NCBI RefSeq assembly: GCF_002959915.1
Contig: NZ_PPDE01000008.1
Coordinates: forward strand, 310,001-374,000
Origin: Veillonella atypica KON
GTDB taxonomy: Bacteria > Bacillota > Negativicutes > Veillonellales > Veillonellaceae
Direction of reading: 5' to 3'
Length of the DNA stretch: 64,000 bases
The notes beneath the pieces are model-generated. The model did no database searches, had not been told where the DNA came from, and was given only the letters and a program-made list of their open reading frames with translations. Shown here piece by piece: positions 28,653 through 35,858 of the stretch (its first letter is position 1; every line of letters begins with the position of its first letter). A program made the position numbers and the translations under genes.

Positions 28653-28690
28653 AAAAACCAGTAGCTACGATTTGTAACTACTGGTTTTAT
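28653..28690 (+). terminator. Terminator of the dapB-asd-dapA operon
   Basis: An 11-bp stem (AAAACCAGTAG with CTACTGGTTTT) and a 13-nt loop are followed by a T-rich run. Confidence 0.9.
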
Positions 28691-28763
28691 TTTATAAGAA
28701 ATACATTATAAACATTATTTTATATGCCTATAAATATATTTTTTTCTTATAAAGATTGTATTA

Positions 28764-28772
28764 TGATATAAT
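28764..28772 (+). promoter_or_regulatory. Probable panD promoter (extended -10)
   Basis: TGATATAAT is an extended -10 with no convincing -35, about 120 nt before the panD start. The long leader between them holds no recognised riboswitch. Confidence 0.55.
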
Positions 28773-28893
28773 CTCACATGGAGATAGTATTTTTAACTAT
28801 ACTCTAGTCTACTGTTAATTCATGATAAACAAAATGATTGTGATATTTCGAATCGACCATAAGGCGATTACATTAAAACACAAGGAGTTTAAC

Positions 28894-29286
28894 ATGGAAC
28901 TAACAATGTTAAAAGGTAAAATTCACAGAGCTACTGTGACACAAGCAGAACTTGATTATGTCGGGAGCATTACAATTGATACGGACCTTTTGAATGCATC
29001 TGGAATTCGAGAATATGAACAAGTTCAAATTGTAAACATTAATAATGGAGCACGTTTTAGCACATATACGATTGCTGGCGAAGCAGGCAGTGGTGTTATA
29101 TGCTTAAATGGCGCTGCAGCAAGACATGTGCAAGTACATGATAAAGTAATTATCATGTGTTATGCTCAACTAAATGAAAAAGAAGTAGAGAGCCATAAGC
29201 CTCTTGTTGTATTTGTAGATGAAAATAATAAGATAAGTCATATAAAAAACTATGAAAAACATGGTTTATTAGTTGATCAAGACTAA
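28894..29286 (+). CDS. panD: Aspartate 1-decarboxylase
   Basis: PanD makes beta-alanine from aspartate for pantothenate. It is a pyruvoyl enzyme that cleaves itself before a serine; here the site is YVGSITID (about residue 25). The 130 residues match the family, with [18 protein letters not shown] in the core. The start follows AAGGAG. panC lies 77 nt downstream. Confidence 0.96.
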   Translation: MELTMLKGKIHRATVTQAELDYVGSITIDTDLLNASGIREYEQVQIVNINNGARFSTYTIAGEAGSGVICLNGAAARHVQVHDKVIIMCYAQLNEKEVESHKPLVVFVDENNKISHIKNYEKHGLLVDQD

Positions 29287-29363
29287 CCGTTTTTGATCGA
29301 ATTACAGTAGACTGTATAGGACTATCTTCGTATTTACAATTTATAAGTACCGGAGGCATTATT

Positions 29364-30206
29364 ATGGAAATTATAACTACAATCGAAAATATACGCAGCA
29401 TAGTAAACCATTGGAAAGATAAAGGCTATTCTATTGGTTTTGTACCAACAATGGGATATTTACATGATGGTCATGCCGCATTGATAGATCAAGCTAGAAA
29501 GGATAATGATAAGGTCATTGTATCTATATTTGTTAATCCAACTCAGTTTGGTGAAAACGAAGACCTAAATTCTTATCCACGTGATATTAATAGAGATAAA
29601 TCCCTTTGTGAAGCCCATAAGGCGGATATTATATTTTCTCCAACGTCAGATGAAATGTATCATGATAGAAAAGCATTTGTAAATATTGTTGAGTTATCTG
29701 ATACATTGTGTGGTATTAGTAGACCTATTCATTTCAAAGGTGTTTGTACGGTTGTAACGAAGCTATTTAATATTATTCAACCTACCAATGCCTACTTTGG
29801 TGAAAAAGATGCACAACAACTAGCCATTATTCGTAAAATGGTTTATGATCTAAATTTTCCGGTCAATATAATTGGAGTGCCAATCGTTCGTGAATCGGAT
29901 GGTCTAGCAAAATCTTCTCGAAATACATATTTATCTAAGGAAGAACGAAAAGCGGCTACCATATTATATAAAGCTATTCAAATGGGAAAACAAACCATTA
30001 AACATGGTGCTTCTGCTGATAGTATCATTAATACTATGACAGAAATTATTAATACTGAGCCCTTAGCCAAGATAGATTATGTTTCAGTTGTTGATGCTAA
30101 TACAATGCAACCAGTTCATGAGATTACATCTCCAGTATTAGTCGCTATGGCTGTATATATTGGATCTACGCGACTTATCGATAACTTTTCCTTCGATGCA
30201 AATTAG
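29364..30206 (+). CDS. panC: Pantothenate synthetase
   Basis: PanC joins pantoate and beta-alanine with ATP. The 280 residues contain the nucleotidyltransferase HxGH counterpart (TMGYLHDGHAALI), VSIFVNPTQFGENEDL, AYFGEKDAQQL and SSRNTYLS. The start follows a CCGGAGG site. panB and panE are not nearby. Confidence 0.97.
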   Translation: MEIITTIENIRSIVNHWKDKGYSIGFVPTMGYLHDGHAALIDQARKDNDKVIVSIFVNPTQFGENEDLNSYPRDINRDKSLCEAHKADIIFSPTSDEMYHDRKAFVNIVELSDTLCGISRPIHFKGVCTVVTKLFNIIQPTNAYFGEKDAQQLAIIRKMVYDLNFPVNIIGVPIVRESDGLAKSSRNTYLSKEERKAATILYKAIQMGKQTIKHGASADSIINTMTEIINTEPLAKIDYVSVVDANTMQPVHEITSPVLVAMAVYIGSTRLIDNFSFDAN

Positions 30207-30218
30207 AAGGGAGAAACT

Positions 30219-31154
30219 ATGAACTATTTACAAACACTGACTCAGTTAATTTCTAAATACTTAATGGTTCTAATCATCGGTTTTTCATGTATGGCCTATA
30301 TAGTTCCTTCATATTTTACATGGGCTGTTGCTTATACACCATTTTTACTTGGTATCGCTATGTTCGGTATGGGCCTTACAATTAAGTTTGAAAACCTATG
30401 TAATATTTTTAGGCATCCAAAAGATATTTGTATTGGAGTGCTTGCACAATACACAATCATGCCTTTATTAGCATGGGGAATTTGCCATATATTTACCTTA
30501 CCACCAGATATTGCAATAGGCGTTATATTAGTTGGTTGCTGTCCTGGTGGCACGGCTAGTAACGTTATAACCTACATCGCTAAAGGTGATGTACCACTAT
30601 CAGTAGGAATGACAATTACATCGACATTAATAGCACCCATTGTAACACCATTATTAATCTTATATATTGGTGGTGCTTGGGTAGATGTTGCATTGCTACC
30701 AATGATGATTACAATGGTGAAAGTCATTATTATACCAATCTTATTAGGTGGTGTCATTCAATATGTTTGTAAATCACACATTAATACACTTACCAGTATA
30801 AGTCCTATATTTTCAATGATTGCTATTATATTATTAATAGCAGCTATTATTGCAGTTAATAGGGATAAACTATTGGTTTCTGGCTTATTAACTCTTATTA
30901 TTGTTGGTATACATAATGTATTAGGATTACTATTAGGGTTAATTGTAGGAAAAACTCTTAAATTAAAATACGATAAAACTACTGCATTAGCAATAGAAGT
31001 AGGTATGCAAAATAGTGGGTTAGCCGTAACGCTAGCAGCAACTAATTTTGCTTTAAACCCTCTCGCAACTCTAGTAGGAGCTATTTTTAGTGTATGGCAT
31101 AATATATCTGGTGCAATTTTCGCTAGTATACGTAGAAATAAAATCTCAATATAA
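30219..31154 (+). CDS. BASS-family transporter, candidate PanS-type pantothenate precursor carrier
   Basis: The 311 residues have about nine to ten transmembrane segments and bile acid:sodium symporter (BASS) family motifs, including GCCPGGTASNVITYIAKGDV and the late EVGMQNSGLAVTLA. PanS, a BASS member, carries ketopantoate in enterobacteria. The gene is 12 nt after panC, so a link to pantothenate precursor uptake is a reasonable inference. Other organic anions remain possible. Confidence 0.8.
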   Translation: MNYLQTLTQLISKYLMVLIIGFSCMAYIVPSYFTWAVAYTPFLLGIAMFGMGLTIKFENLCNIFRHPKDICIGVLAQYTIMPLLAWGICHIFTLPPDIAIGVILVGCCPGGTASNVITYIAKGDVPLSVGMTITSTLIAPIVTPLLILYIGGAWVDVALLPMMITMVKVIIIPILLGGVIQYVCKSHINTLTSISPIFSMIAIILLIAAIIAVNRDKLLVSGLLTLIIVGIHNVLGLLLGLIVGKTLKLKYDKTTALAIEVGMQNSGLAVTLAATNFALNPLATLVGAIFSVWHNISGAIFASIRRNKISI

Positions 31155-31194
31155 CAAAAAGACGGCAACATATGTTGCCGTCTTTTTGTTATAT
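31149..31194. terminator. Perfect bidirectional terminator containing both convergent stop codons
   Basis: A 46-nt perfect palindrome centred between 31171 and 31172 holds a GC core (GACGGCAACA and its complement) with flanking A and T runs. The transporter's TAA (31152-31154) and the lexA stop (complement of 31189-31191) lie at mirror positions within the arms. Confidence 0.95.
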
Positions 31195-31866
31195 TCTATC
31201 ACGTACTAATCCAATGACAAGTCCTTCAATATGACAATCATCAACAATAATAGGATCAAAATTATCATTTTCAGGCTGTAAACGAATATGACCATTTTCC
31301 TTATAGAAACGTTTTACAGTCGCTTCATCATCAATACGAGCTACCACAATATCGCCATTATTGGCTGTATTTTGATGACGTACAATTAACATATCGCCTT
31401 CATACATACCAATATTCATCATCGATTCCCCTTGAACACGAAGCATAAAGCAATCAGAATCACCTGTAAGCTGAACAGGTAAGGTCAATGTAGCCTCTAA
31501 ATTTTCAACAGCTGTAATTGGTGTGCCTGCTTGTACTGTACCGATAAGAGGAACTTGTTTTAATCCTGCACCAAGGAATTCAAAATTATCAGAGCTAGTA
31601 GTTTCATTGTTCTCTTTAGATACAGAAACCTTCGGTTTTCCTTCATCTAAAATCGTAATAGCACGGTTTTTATTAGGATCGCGTTTAATATACCCAAATT
31701 TTTCTAATGTATTTAAATGTGATTGAACAGTGGACGTAGAACTAAGACCTACATAAGCACAAATTTCACGAACAGTAGGGCAACGATATTCATTATGTAA
31801 AGAATCTCGAATAAACTCTAATATACGACGTTGTTTTGTATTAATATCAGTAGCTGGGCGTCTCAC
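31189..31866 (-). CDS. lexA: SOS repressor LexA
   Basis: LexA represses DNA-damage genes until RecA stimulates its self-cleavage. The protein is 225 residues from the chosen GTG. An N-terminal winged helix (RRILEFIRDS, then VREICAYVGLSSTSTVQSHL) is followed by the cleavage site VQ-AG (about A113-G114) and the Ser/Lys dyad in GESMMN (about S148) and ATVKRF (about K185). An ATG four codons upstream exists, but the GGAGGT within it spaces correctly to the GTG. It is divergent from a LysM gene with LexA-type boxes between them. Confidence 0.95.
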   Translation of the reverse strand: MRRPATDINTKQRRILEFIRDSLHNEYRCPTVREICAYVGLSSTSTVQSHLNTLEKFGYIKRDPNKNRAITILDEGKPKVSVSKENNETTSSDNFEFLGAGLKQVPLIGTVQAGTPITAVENLEATLTLPVQLTGDSDCFMLRVQGESMMNIGMYEGDMLIVRHQNTANNGDIVVARIDDEATVKRFYKENGHIRLQPENDNFDPIIVDDCHIEGLVIGLVRDRI

Positions 31867-31938
31867 AGGAACCTCCATATATGTACTAAAAATGGGATAT
31901 GTAAAAGTGTATACTATAATTATTTTCTTTATATCCCT

Positions 31939-31967
31939 ATTATATAGATATTTTTATACTTTTGCAA
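31939..31967 (-). promoter_or_regulatory. lexA promoter
   Basis: On the minus strand TTGCAA (31962-31967) and TATAAT (31939-31944) are 17 bp apart. The first LexA-type box overlaps the -35, consistent with autoregulation. Confidence 0.8.
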
Positions 31968-31978
31968 ACATTTGTTCT
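31965..31978 (-). promoter_or_regulatory. LexA-type SOS box A
   Basis: Read on the minus strand the site is AGAACAAATGTTTG, which fits the Gram-positive LexA pattern CGAACRNRYGTTYC apart from its ends. It covers the lexA -35. Confidence 0.75.
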
Positions 31979-31986
31979 TAAAATAC

Positions 31987-32016
31987 TTGACCGAACATCC
32001 GTTTGTGTGCTATTAT
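31987..32016 (+). promoter_or_regulatory. Promoter of the YneA-like LysM gene
   Basis: TTGACC (31987-31992) and TATTAT (32011-32016) are separated by 18 bp, with an extended -10 TGC. Box B sits in the spacer. Confidence 0.8.
31992..32005 (+). promoter_or_regulatory. LexA-type SOS box B
   Basis: CGAACATCCGTTTG lies between the -35 and -10 of the LysM gene promoter. It fits the Gram-positive LexA pattern with one end mismatch. Confidence 0.8.
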
Positions 32017-32027
32017 CTTATTGTAAA

Positions 32028-32041
32028 CAAACAAACGTTCT
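32028..32041 (-). promoter_or_regulatory. LexA-type SOS box C
   Basis: Read on the minus strand the site is AGAACGTTTGTTTG. It lies just downstream of the LysM gene -10 and would block the start region. Confidence 0.65.
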
Positions 32042-32079
32042 AAATTTTATGTTCGATATAAAAAAAGAGGTAATGTATT

Positions 32080-32382
32080 ATGAGACACATTATGATTATG
32101 CTTGCTATCTGTTTTGCAATGGTTATCGGTTATCAACAAACAACTCCTGCTATGGAATCACATAGTGTTCAAGAGATTACTGTAAAATCTGGAGATACCT
32201 TATGGGATATTGCATCACGTTCAACTGCATCTAATGTGGATGTTCGTGAGGTAGTACATACAGTAAAGGAATTAAATAATATTTCAGATTCTGGTAATTT
32301 AACACCAGGGACCAAAATAAAGGTGCCTGTATATAAAACTGATAGTCCAACAAGAGCTATGGACTATATGGCTCAAAATTAA
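32080..32382 (+). CDS. YneA-like SOS cell-division inhibitor with LysM domain
   Basis: The 100 residues comprise an N-terminal membrane anchor or signal (MLAICFAMVIGY) and one LysM domain (VKSGDTLWDIASR through LTPGTKIKVPVY). Gene position (divergent from lexA), size, topology and overlapping LexA-type boxes all match B. subtilis YneA, which delays division after DNA damage. Sequence similarity outside LysM is not evident, so the functional call rests on context. The start follows AAGAGGT. Confidence 0.85.
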   Translation: MRHIMIMLAICFAMVIGYQQTTPAMESHSVQEITVKSGDTLWDIASRSTASNVDVREVVHTVKELNNISDSGNLTPGTKIKVPVYKTDSPTRAMDYMAQN

Positions 32383-32390
32383 ATATATAT

Positions 32391-32446
32391 GAAATGGCTA
32401 GTATAGATGTTCTTCAATGAGAAAACCATCTATACTAGCCATTTTC
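32391..32446. terminator. Bidirectional terminator between LysM gene and recombinase
   Basis: A long stem (AATGGCTAGTATAGATG with CATCTATACTAGCCATT) and a 17-nt loop separate two convergent genes; T-rich stretches lie on both sides. Confidence 0.85.
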
Positions 32447-32457
32447 ATTATATAATA

Positions 32458-33468
32458 TTATTTTAATCGTTTTTCAAAAATTGTTGAGATAGGATTATCG
32501 ACGAATTTATTTGCCTCATTAATATAACGGCGTACCATATTTACGCTATGATGACGTGTTTGACGCATGATATTACGTTCCTCGACGCCATAAGCGGCTG
32601 CAGTCGTAGCAAAGCCATGCCTTAAACTATGAGCACCATACATGGCAGGATCGAGTCCGATAAGTGATATATATTTTTTTACGATTTCTGCAATGGACTT
32701 ATCAGAAATTGCCGTTTTTCGTAATGACATTGATTTAGTAAAGCCCCGAAATACAGGTCCAGATGTAATGCCACTGGCAGTTAACCATTTTTTTAAAGCT
32801 CGTACGGCATCCAATGGAGAACCTTGTAGACTTGGAATCGCTACAATGGCACCTTGACCTTCTTGGTCAGCTTTAGATGAAGAAACAAATATCTCAAGGC
32901 CTTGTGGAGAAAACTTTAAGTTCTCTACAGTTAAGGCTGCAATTTCACTGCGTCTAAAAGCACCCATAAATCCAATGAGTAAAATTGCTTTATCTCGTAA
33001 TTTCTGTATCTTTGGAATATCACTACCATCGATACACTCTAAAATATCTTCAATATCCTCTAGCAAGATAGGTGTCTTTCCTTGTTGAAAGGTTCCTTTT
33101 AGACGACGTATCCCTCGCAAAGCTTGTTTTACAAGAGGAGACATACATGGATTTTCTCTAGAACCAGAAGCATTGTAGTTTTCTGATATGGCACTAATGC
33201 GACGAGCAATCGTATTAGCCTTTGCATAATCTGCTAAGTCATTAATATAATTGACAATTGTTTCTGGTGTTGCTGGAAAATAGGATACCTTTTGGTAATT
33301 ACACCAATCAACGAAGTCATCCCAATCTGACTCATAGGCATTTACTGTATTTTCAGCCTTTGAAAGTAAAATGCTTTGTTTTGCTTTCATCGATAATTTT
33401 GTACTATTCATTAACGCATCATTATGACGCAAATAGAAATGTTTTTTCTCTTCTTTAGACTGTGACAT
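32458..33468 (-). CDS. Tyrosine recombinase/integrase
   Basis: The 336 residues have an N-terminal SAM-like core-binding domain and a C-terminal catalytic domain. The Arg motif is GAFRRSEIAALT, the beta-hairpin lysine is in SSKADQEG, and later motifs are HSLRHGFAT, RHHSVNMVRRYI. All active-site residues are visible, so it should be active. ATG 33468 follows AAAGGA. No phage genes, attachment repeats or transposon ends surround it. It could be a chromosome-dimer resolvase, an inversion enzyme or an integrase relic. Confidence 0.85.
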   Translation of the reverse strand: MSQSKEEKKHFYLRHNDALMNSTKLSMKAKQSILLSKAENTVNAYESDWDDFVDWCNYQKVSYFPATPETIVNYINDLADYAKANTIARRISAISENYNASGSRENPCMSPLVKQALRGIRRLKGTFQQGKTPILLEDIEDILECIDGSDIPKIQKLRDKAILLIGFMGAFRRSEIAALTVENLKFSPQGLEIFVSSSKADQEGQGAIVAIPSLQGSPLDAVRALKKWLTASGITSGPVFRGFTKSMSLRKTAISDKSIAEIVKKYISLIGLDPAMYGAHSLRHGFATTAAAYGVEERNIMRQTRHHSVNMVRRYINEANKFVDNPISTIFEKRLK

Positions 33469-33498
33469 ATATATTCCTTTTACTAACACTATGCTATT

Positions 33499-33534
33499 AT
33501 TGTATCACATAGAAACATGGAATTATGCTATAAT
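33499..33534. promoter_or_regulatory. Divergent extended -10 promoters for recombinase and VanW gene
   Basis: On the plus strand TGCTATAAT (hexamer 33529-33534) faces the VanW gene. On the minus strand TGATACAAT (hexamer 33499-33504) faces the recombinase. Neither has a strong -35. Confidence 0.5.
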
Positions 33535-33580
33535 TAGATGATTTTGAACCAAATTTCTCGAATTTTATTTGAAAGATATA

Positions 33581-34939
33581 ATGATGAACTTAAAACAATT
33601 ATTATGTAGTGTATTAATCGGTTCTTGTCTATTTACTAGTGGTTGCAGCTTAATTCCTATGGATGGCACAATTACATATGGTCTATATTATGAGGATCAA
33701 GATATCTCAGGATATTCTAGAGATGCTGTTAGCTCCTTAATTCATACAGAGGCTAGTAATAATAAAACAATTACGATAACAATACCAAATCAAGGTACGC
33801 GACAAGTAAAAGTAAAAGATTTAGGAATTACGCTTGATACAGATAGCACTGAATCTAATATTTTTACCTACGGTTATGAAGATGATTTAAAAACGCTCAT
33901 CATGCATAGGATTACTGCTTTTATCTATAAAGTACATATCAATCCTGTATATAAACTTGATGAAGTAACAGCAAAAGCATATTTTACAGAATTAGCAAAA
34001 CAAATCGATGTATCAGGTCATGATGCGTTATTAACGGTTGAAAACGGTCAAGTCAAGATGACACCTTCAAAAGAAGGAAAACGCGTTGATATTGATGAGA
34101 CAATTAAACAATTAAAAGCTCAACTAGAAGAAAATGATTTTAACAATACTTCTATAGAATTTACATCTAAAGATACAGTTCGTGTTACAAACGATGATGT
34201 AAAACCATTAACAGCTGTTCTAGGTAGTTATACTACAAATTTTGATGCGTCTAACACCAATAGAACTCATAATATTGAGCTAGCATCAACCAAAATTAGC
34301 GGTACACTAATCAAACCTGGCGAGGTCTTTTCCTTTAATGATGTTGTCGGTGAACGTACGGCGGAAGCTGGCTATGACGATGCACCGGTTATTATTGATG
34401 GAAAATTAGTACCGGGTATTGGTGGCGGTATTTGCCAAGTTAGCTCTACATTATTTAACACTGCATTACTATCTGGTATGAACATCATTGAGCGGACACC
34501 TCATTTTGAACCTGTTAGCTATATTCCTGCAGGACGTGATGCAACCGTTGCATACGGATATTTGGACTTTCAATTTAAAAACCCATATGCTCATAATATC
34601 TATGTATTAAGTGTTATGAATAACGGACAACTAACAATATATATCATAGGTGTACCAGAAGATGTACCGAAGTCTGTTTCCATCAGTGTTGGCGACCGTA
34701 CGGATATTCCAAATCAAACGATTACCAAAATAGATCCTTCTGCCAAAGAGGATAGTACGGAAGAAGGTCATATTGGATTTAGAATTAATACATATCGTAC
34801 AATAACATATGGTAATTGGGTCACTACAACAGATGTATTTGAGTCTACATATGATCCAGTAGATACGATTATTACTAAGAAACCTGCAGCACCAGAACCT
34901 GCAAAAAAAGACTCACCAAAGAGTAAAACCAAAAGATAA
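33581..34939 (+). CDS. VanW-family lipoprotein
   Basis: The 452 residues start with a lipoprotein signal ending in the lipobox FTSGCS. Peptidoglycan-binding-4-like repeats (about 40-200) follow, then the VanW domain with KISGTLIKPGEVFSFNDVVG and GGGICQVSSTLFNTAL, and a C-terminal G5-like/charged tail (PAAPEPAKKDSPKSKTK). VanW-domain proteins are secreted and linked to the cell wall; the biochemical role is not established. ATG 33581 is preferred because it begins the signal peptide cleanly. Confidence 0.88.
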   Translation: MMNLKQLLCSVLIGSCLFTSGCSLIPMDGTITYGLYYEDQDISGYSRDAVSSLIHTEASNNKTITITIPNQGTRQVKVKDLGITLDTDSTESNIFTYGYEDDLKTLIMHRITAFIYKVHINPVYKLDEVTAKAYFTELAKQIDVSGHDALLTVENGQVKMTPSKEGKRVDIDETIKQLKAQLEENDFNNTSIEFTSKDTVRVTNDDVKPLTAVLGSYTTNFDASNTNRTHNIELASTKISGTLIKPGEVFSFNDVVGERTAEAGYDDAPVIIDGKLVPGIGGGICQVSSTLFNTALLSGMNIIERTPHFEPVSYIPAGRDATVAYGYLDFQFKNPYAHNIYVLSVMNNGQLTIYIIGVPEDVPKSVSISVGDRTDIPNQTITKIDPSAKEDSTEEGHIGFRINTYRTITYGNWVTTTDVFESTYDPVDTIITKKPAAPEPAKKDSPKSKTKR

Positions 34940-34960
34940 ATATTAACATTCTATTAAATA

Positions 34961-35004
34961 TGGCCTAATCTATTGACCGAATGCATAGATTAGGCTATTA
35001 TTTT
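34961..35004 (+). terminator. Terminator after the VanW gene
   Basis: A 10-bp stem (GCCTAATCTA with TAGATTAGGC) and a 13-nt loop are followed by TATTATTTT. Confidence 0.85.
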
Positions 35005-35096
35005 AACTTGTAGTAAGGTGTTTATACCTGAAAACGCTAAAATTACACATTTTATTCTCAATAATTATCAATTAAAATCATAAGTTGAGGTTCACT

Positions 35097-35711
35097 ATGG
35101 ATACAATTTTACAATTTGACCATACAGTCATATTTTATATACAACAACATTTTATTAGTTCTTATTTAACACCAATCATGTACTGGTTATCAAAAATAAC
35201 TAGTGCAGGTGCTTTATGGATCTTAATTTCTATTATATTAATGATTCAAAAGAAATATCGCGTTATTGGCCTTGGAATGTTCATTTCCTTAGTCTTAGTA
35301 TTCATCATAGGCGACCAAGGGTTAAAACCTCATGTAGCGCGTTTAAGACCATTTGTAGATTTCCCTGAAGTACCATTGGTAGCACCGCCACCAGCAGCAA
35401 CGACATATTCATTTCCATCAGGACATAGTTTTGGATCATTTGCGGCTGCAACAGCATTATACTTAGGATTAAGTAATATATGTCCAACAAAGAGATTCTG
35501 GGGCGTTATAGCATTGATTGGTGCCTGTGTAGTAGCATTTGCACGAGTATACTTATTTGTACATTATCCAACAGATGTATTAACTGGATTAGTATTAGGT
35601 ATTATCGTAGGTTGCATTGCATGGAAAATCGCAAAAGCCTTATGGTCTTGGTGGACTGGTCGTAAAAACGAAGTAGAATACGAACCATATACATTTAAAC
35701 GTAAAAACTAA
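35097..35711 (+). CDS. PAP2-family membrane phosphatase
   Basis: The 204-residue membrane protein has the three phosphatase motifs: KPHVARLRP, FPSGHSFGS and the histidine/aspartate pair in RVYLFVHYPTDV. Such enzymes dephosphorylate lipid phosphates, often undecaprenyl diphosphate (PgpB/BcrC type). ATG 35097 is chosen over the TTG at 35085, because GTTGAGG is 6 nt upstream of the ATG. The exact lipid substrate is unknown. Confidence 0.88.
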   Translation: MDTILQFDHTVIFYIQQHFISSYLTPIMYWLSKITSAGALWILISIILMIQKKYRVIGLGMFISLVLVFIIGDQGLKPHVARLRPFVDFPEVPLVAPPPAATTYSFPSGHSFGSFAAATALYLGLSNICPTKRFWGVIALIGACVVAFARVYLFVHYPTDVLTGLVLGIIVGCIAWKIAKALWSWWTGRKNEVEYEPYTFKRKN

Positions 35712-35728
35712 TAACCTTGAAAATATTG

Positions 35729-35755
35729 ATTGGGCCTAGCTTAGGCCCAATTTTT
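35729..35755 (+). terminator. Terminator of the PAP2 gene
   Basis: A 10-bp perfect stem (ATTGGGCCTA with TAGGCCCAAT) and a 3-nt loop run into a T-tract. Confidence 0.9.
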
Positions 35756-35763
35756 ATGCCTTA

Positions 35764-35800
35764 AATTACTTCCGATAAATTATCGTTATCGGAAGTAATT
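35764..35800. repeat. Perfect 15-bp inverted repeat without a T-run
   Basis: The arms AATTACTTCCGATAA and TTATCGGAAGTAATT are fully complementary, with a 7-nt loop. The repeat lies between two ordinary terminators and has no T-tract on either strand, so it is not a standard terminator. Confidence 0.8.
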
Positions 35801-35810
35801 ACAAAAAAAG

Positions 35811-35853
35811 AAAAACTAGCCTATATTTCTATAAGCTAGTTTATTTTTTTACA
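35811..35853 (-). terminator. Terminator of the WG-repeat gene
   Basis: The stem pairs AAACTAGC with GCTAGTTT. Read on the minus strand it is followed by TTTTTCTTTTTTT, just after the WG-repeat stop. Confidence 0.8.
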
Positions 35854-35858
35854 ATAAA

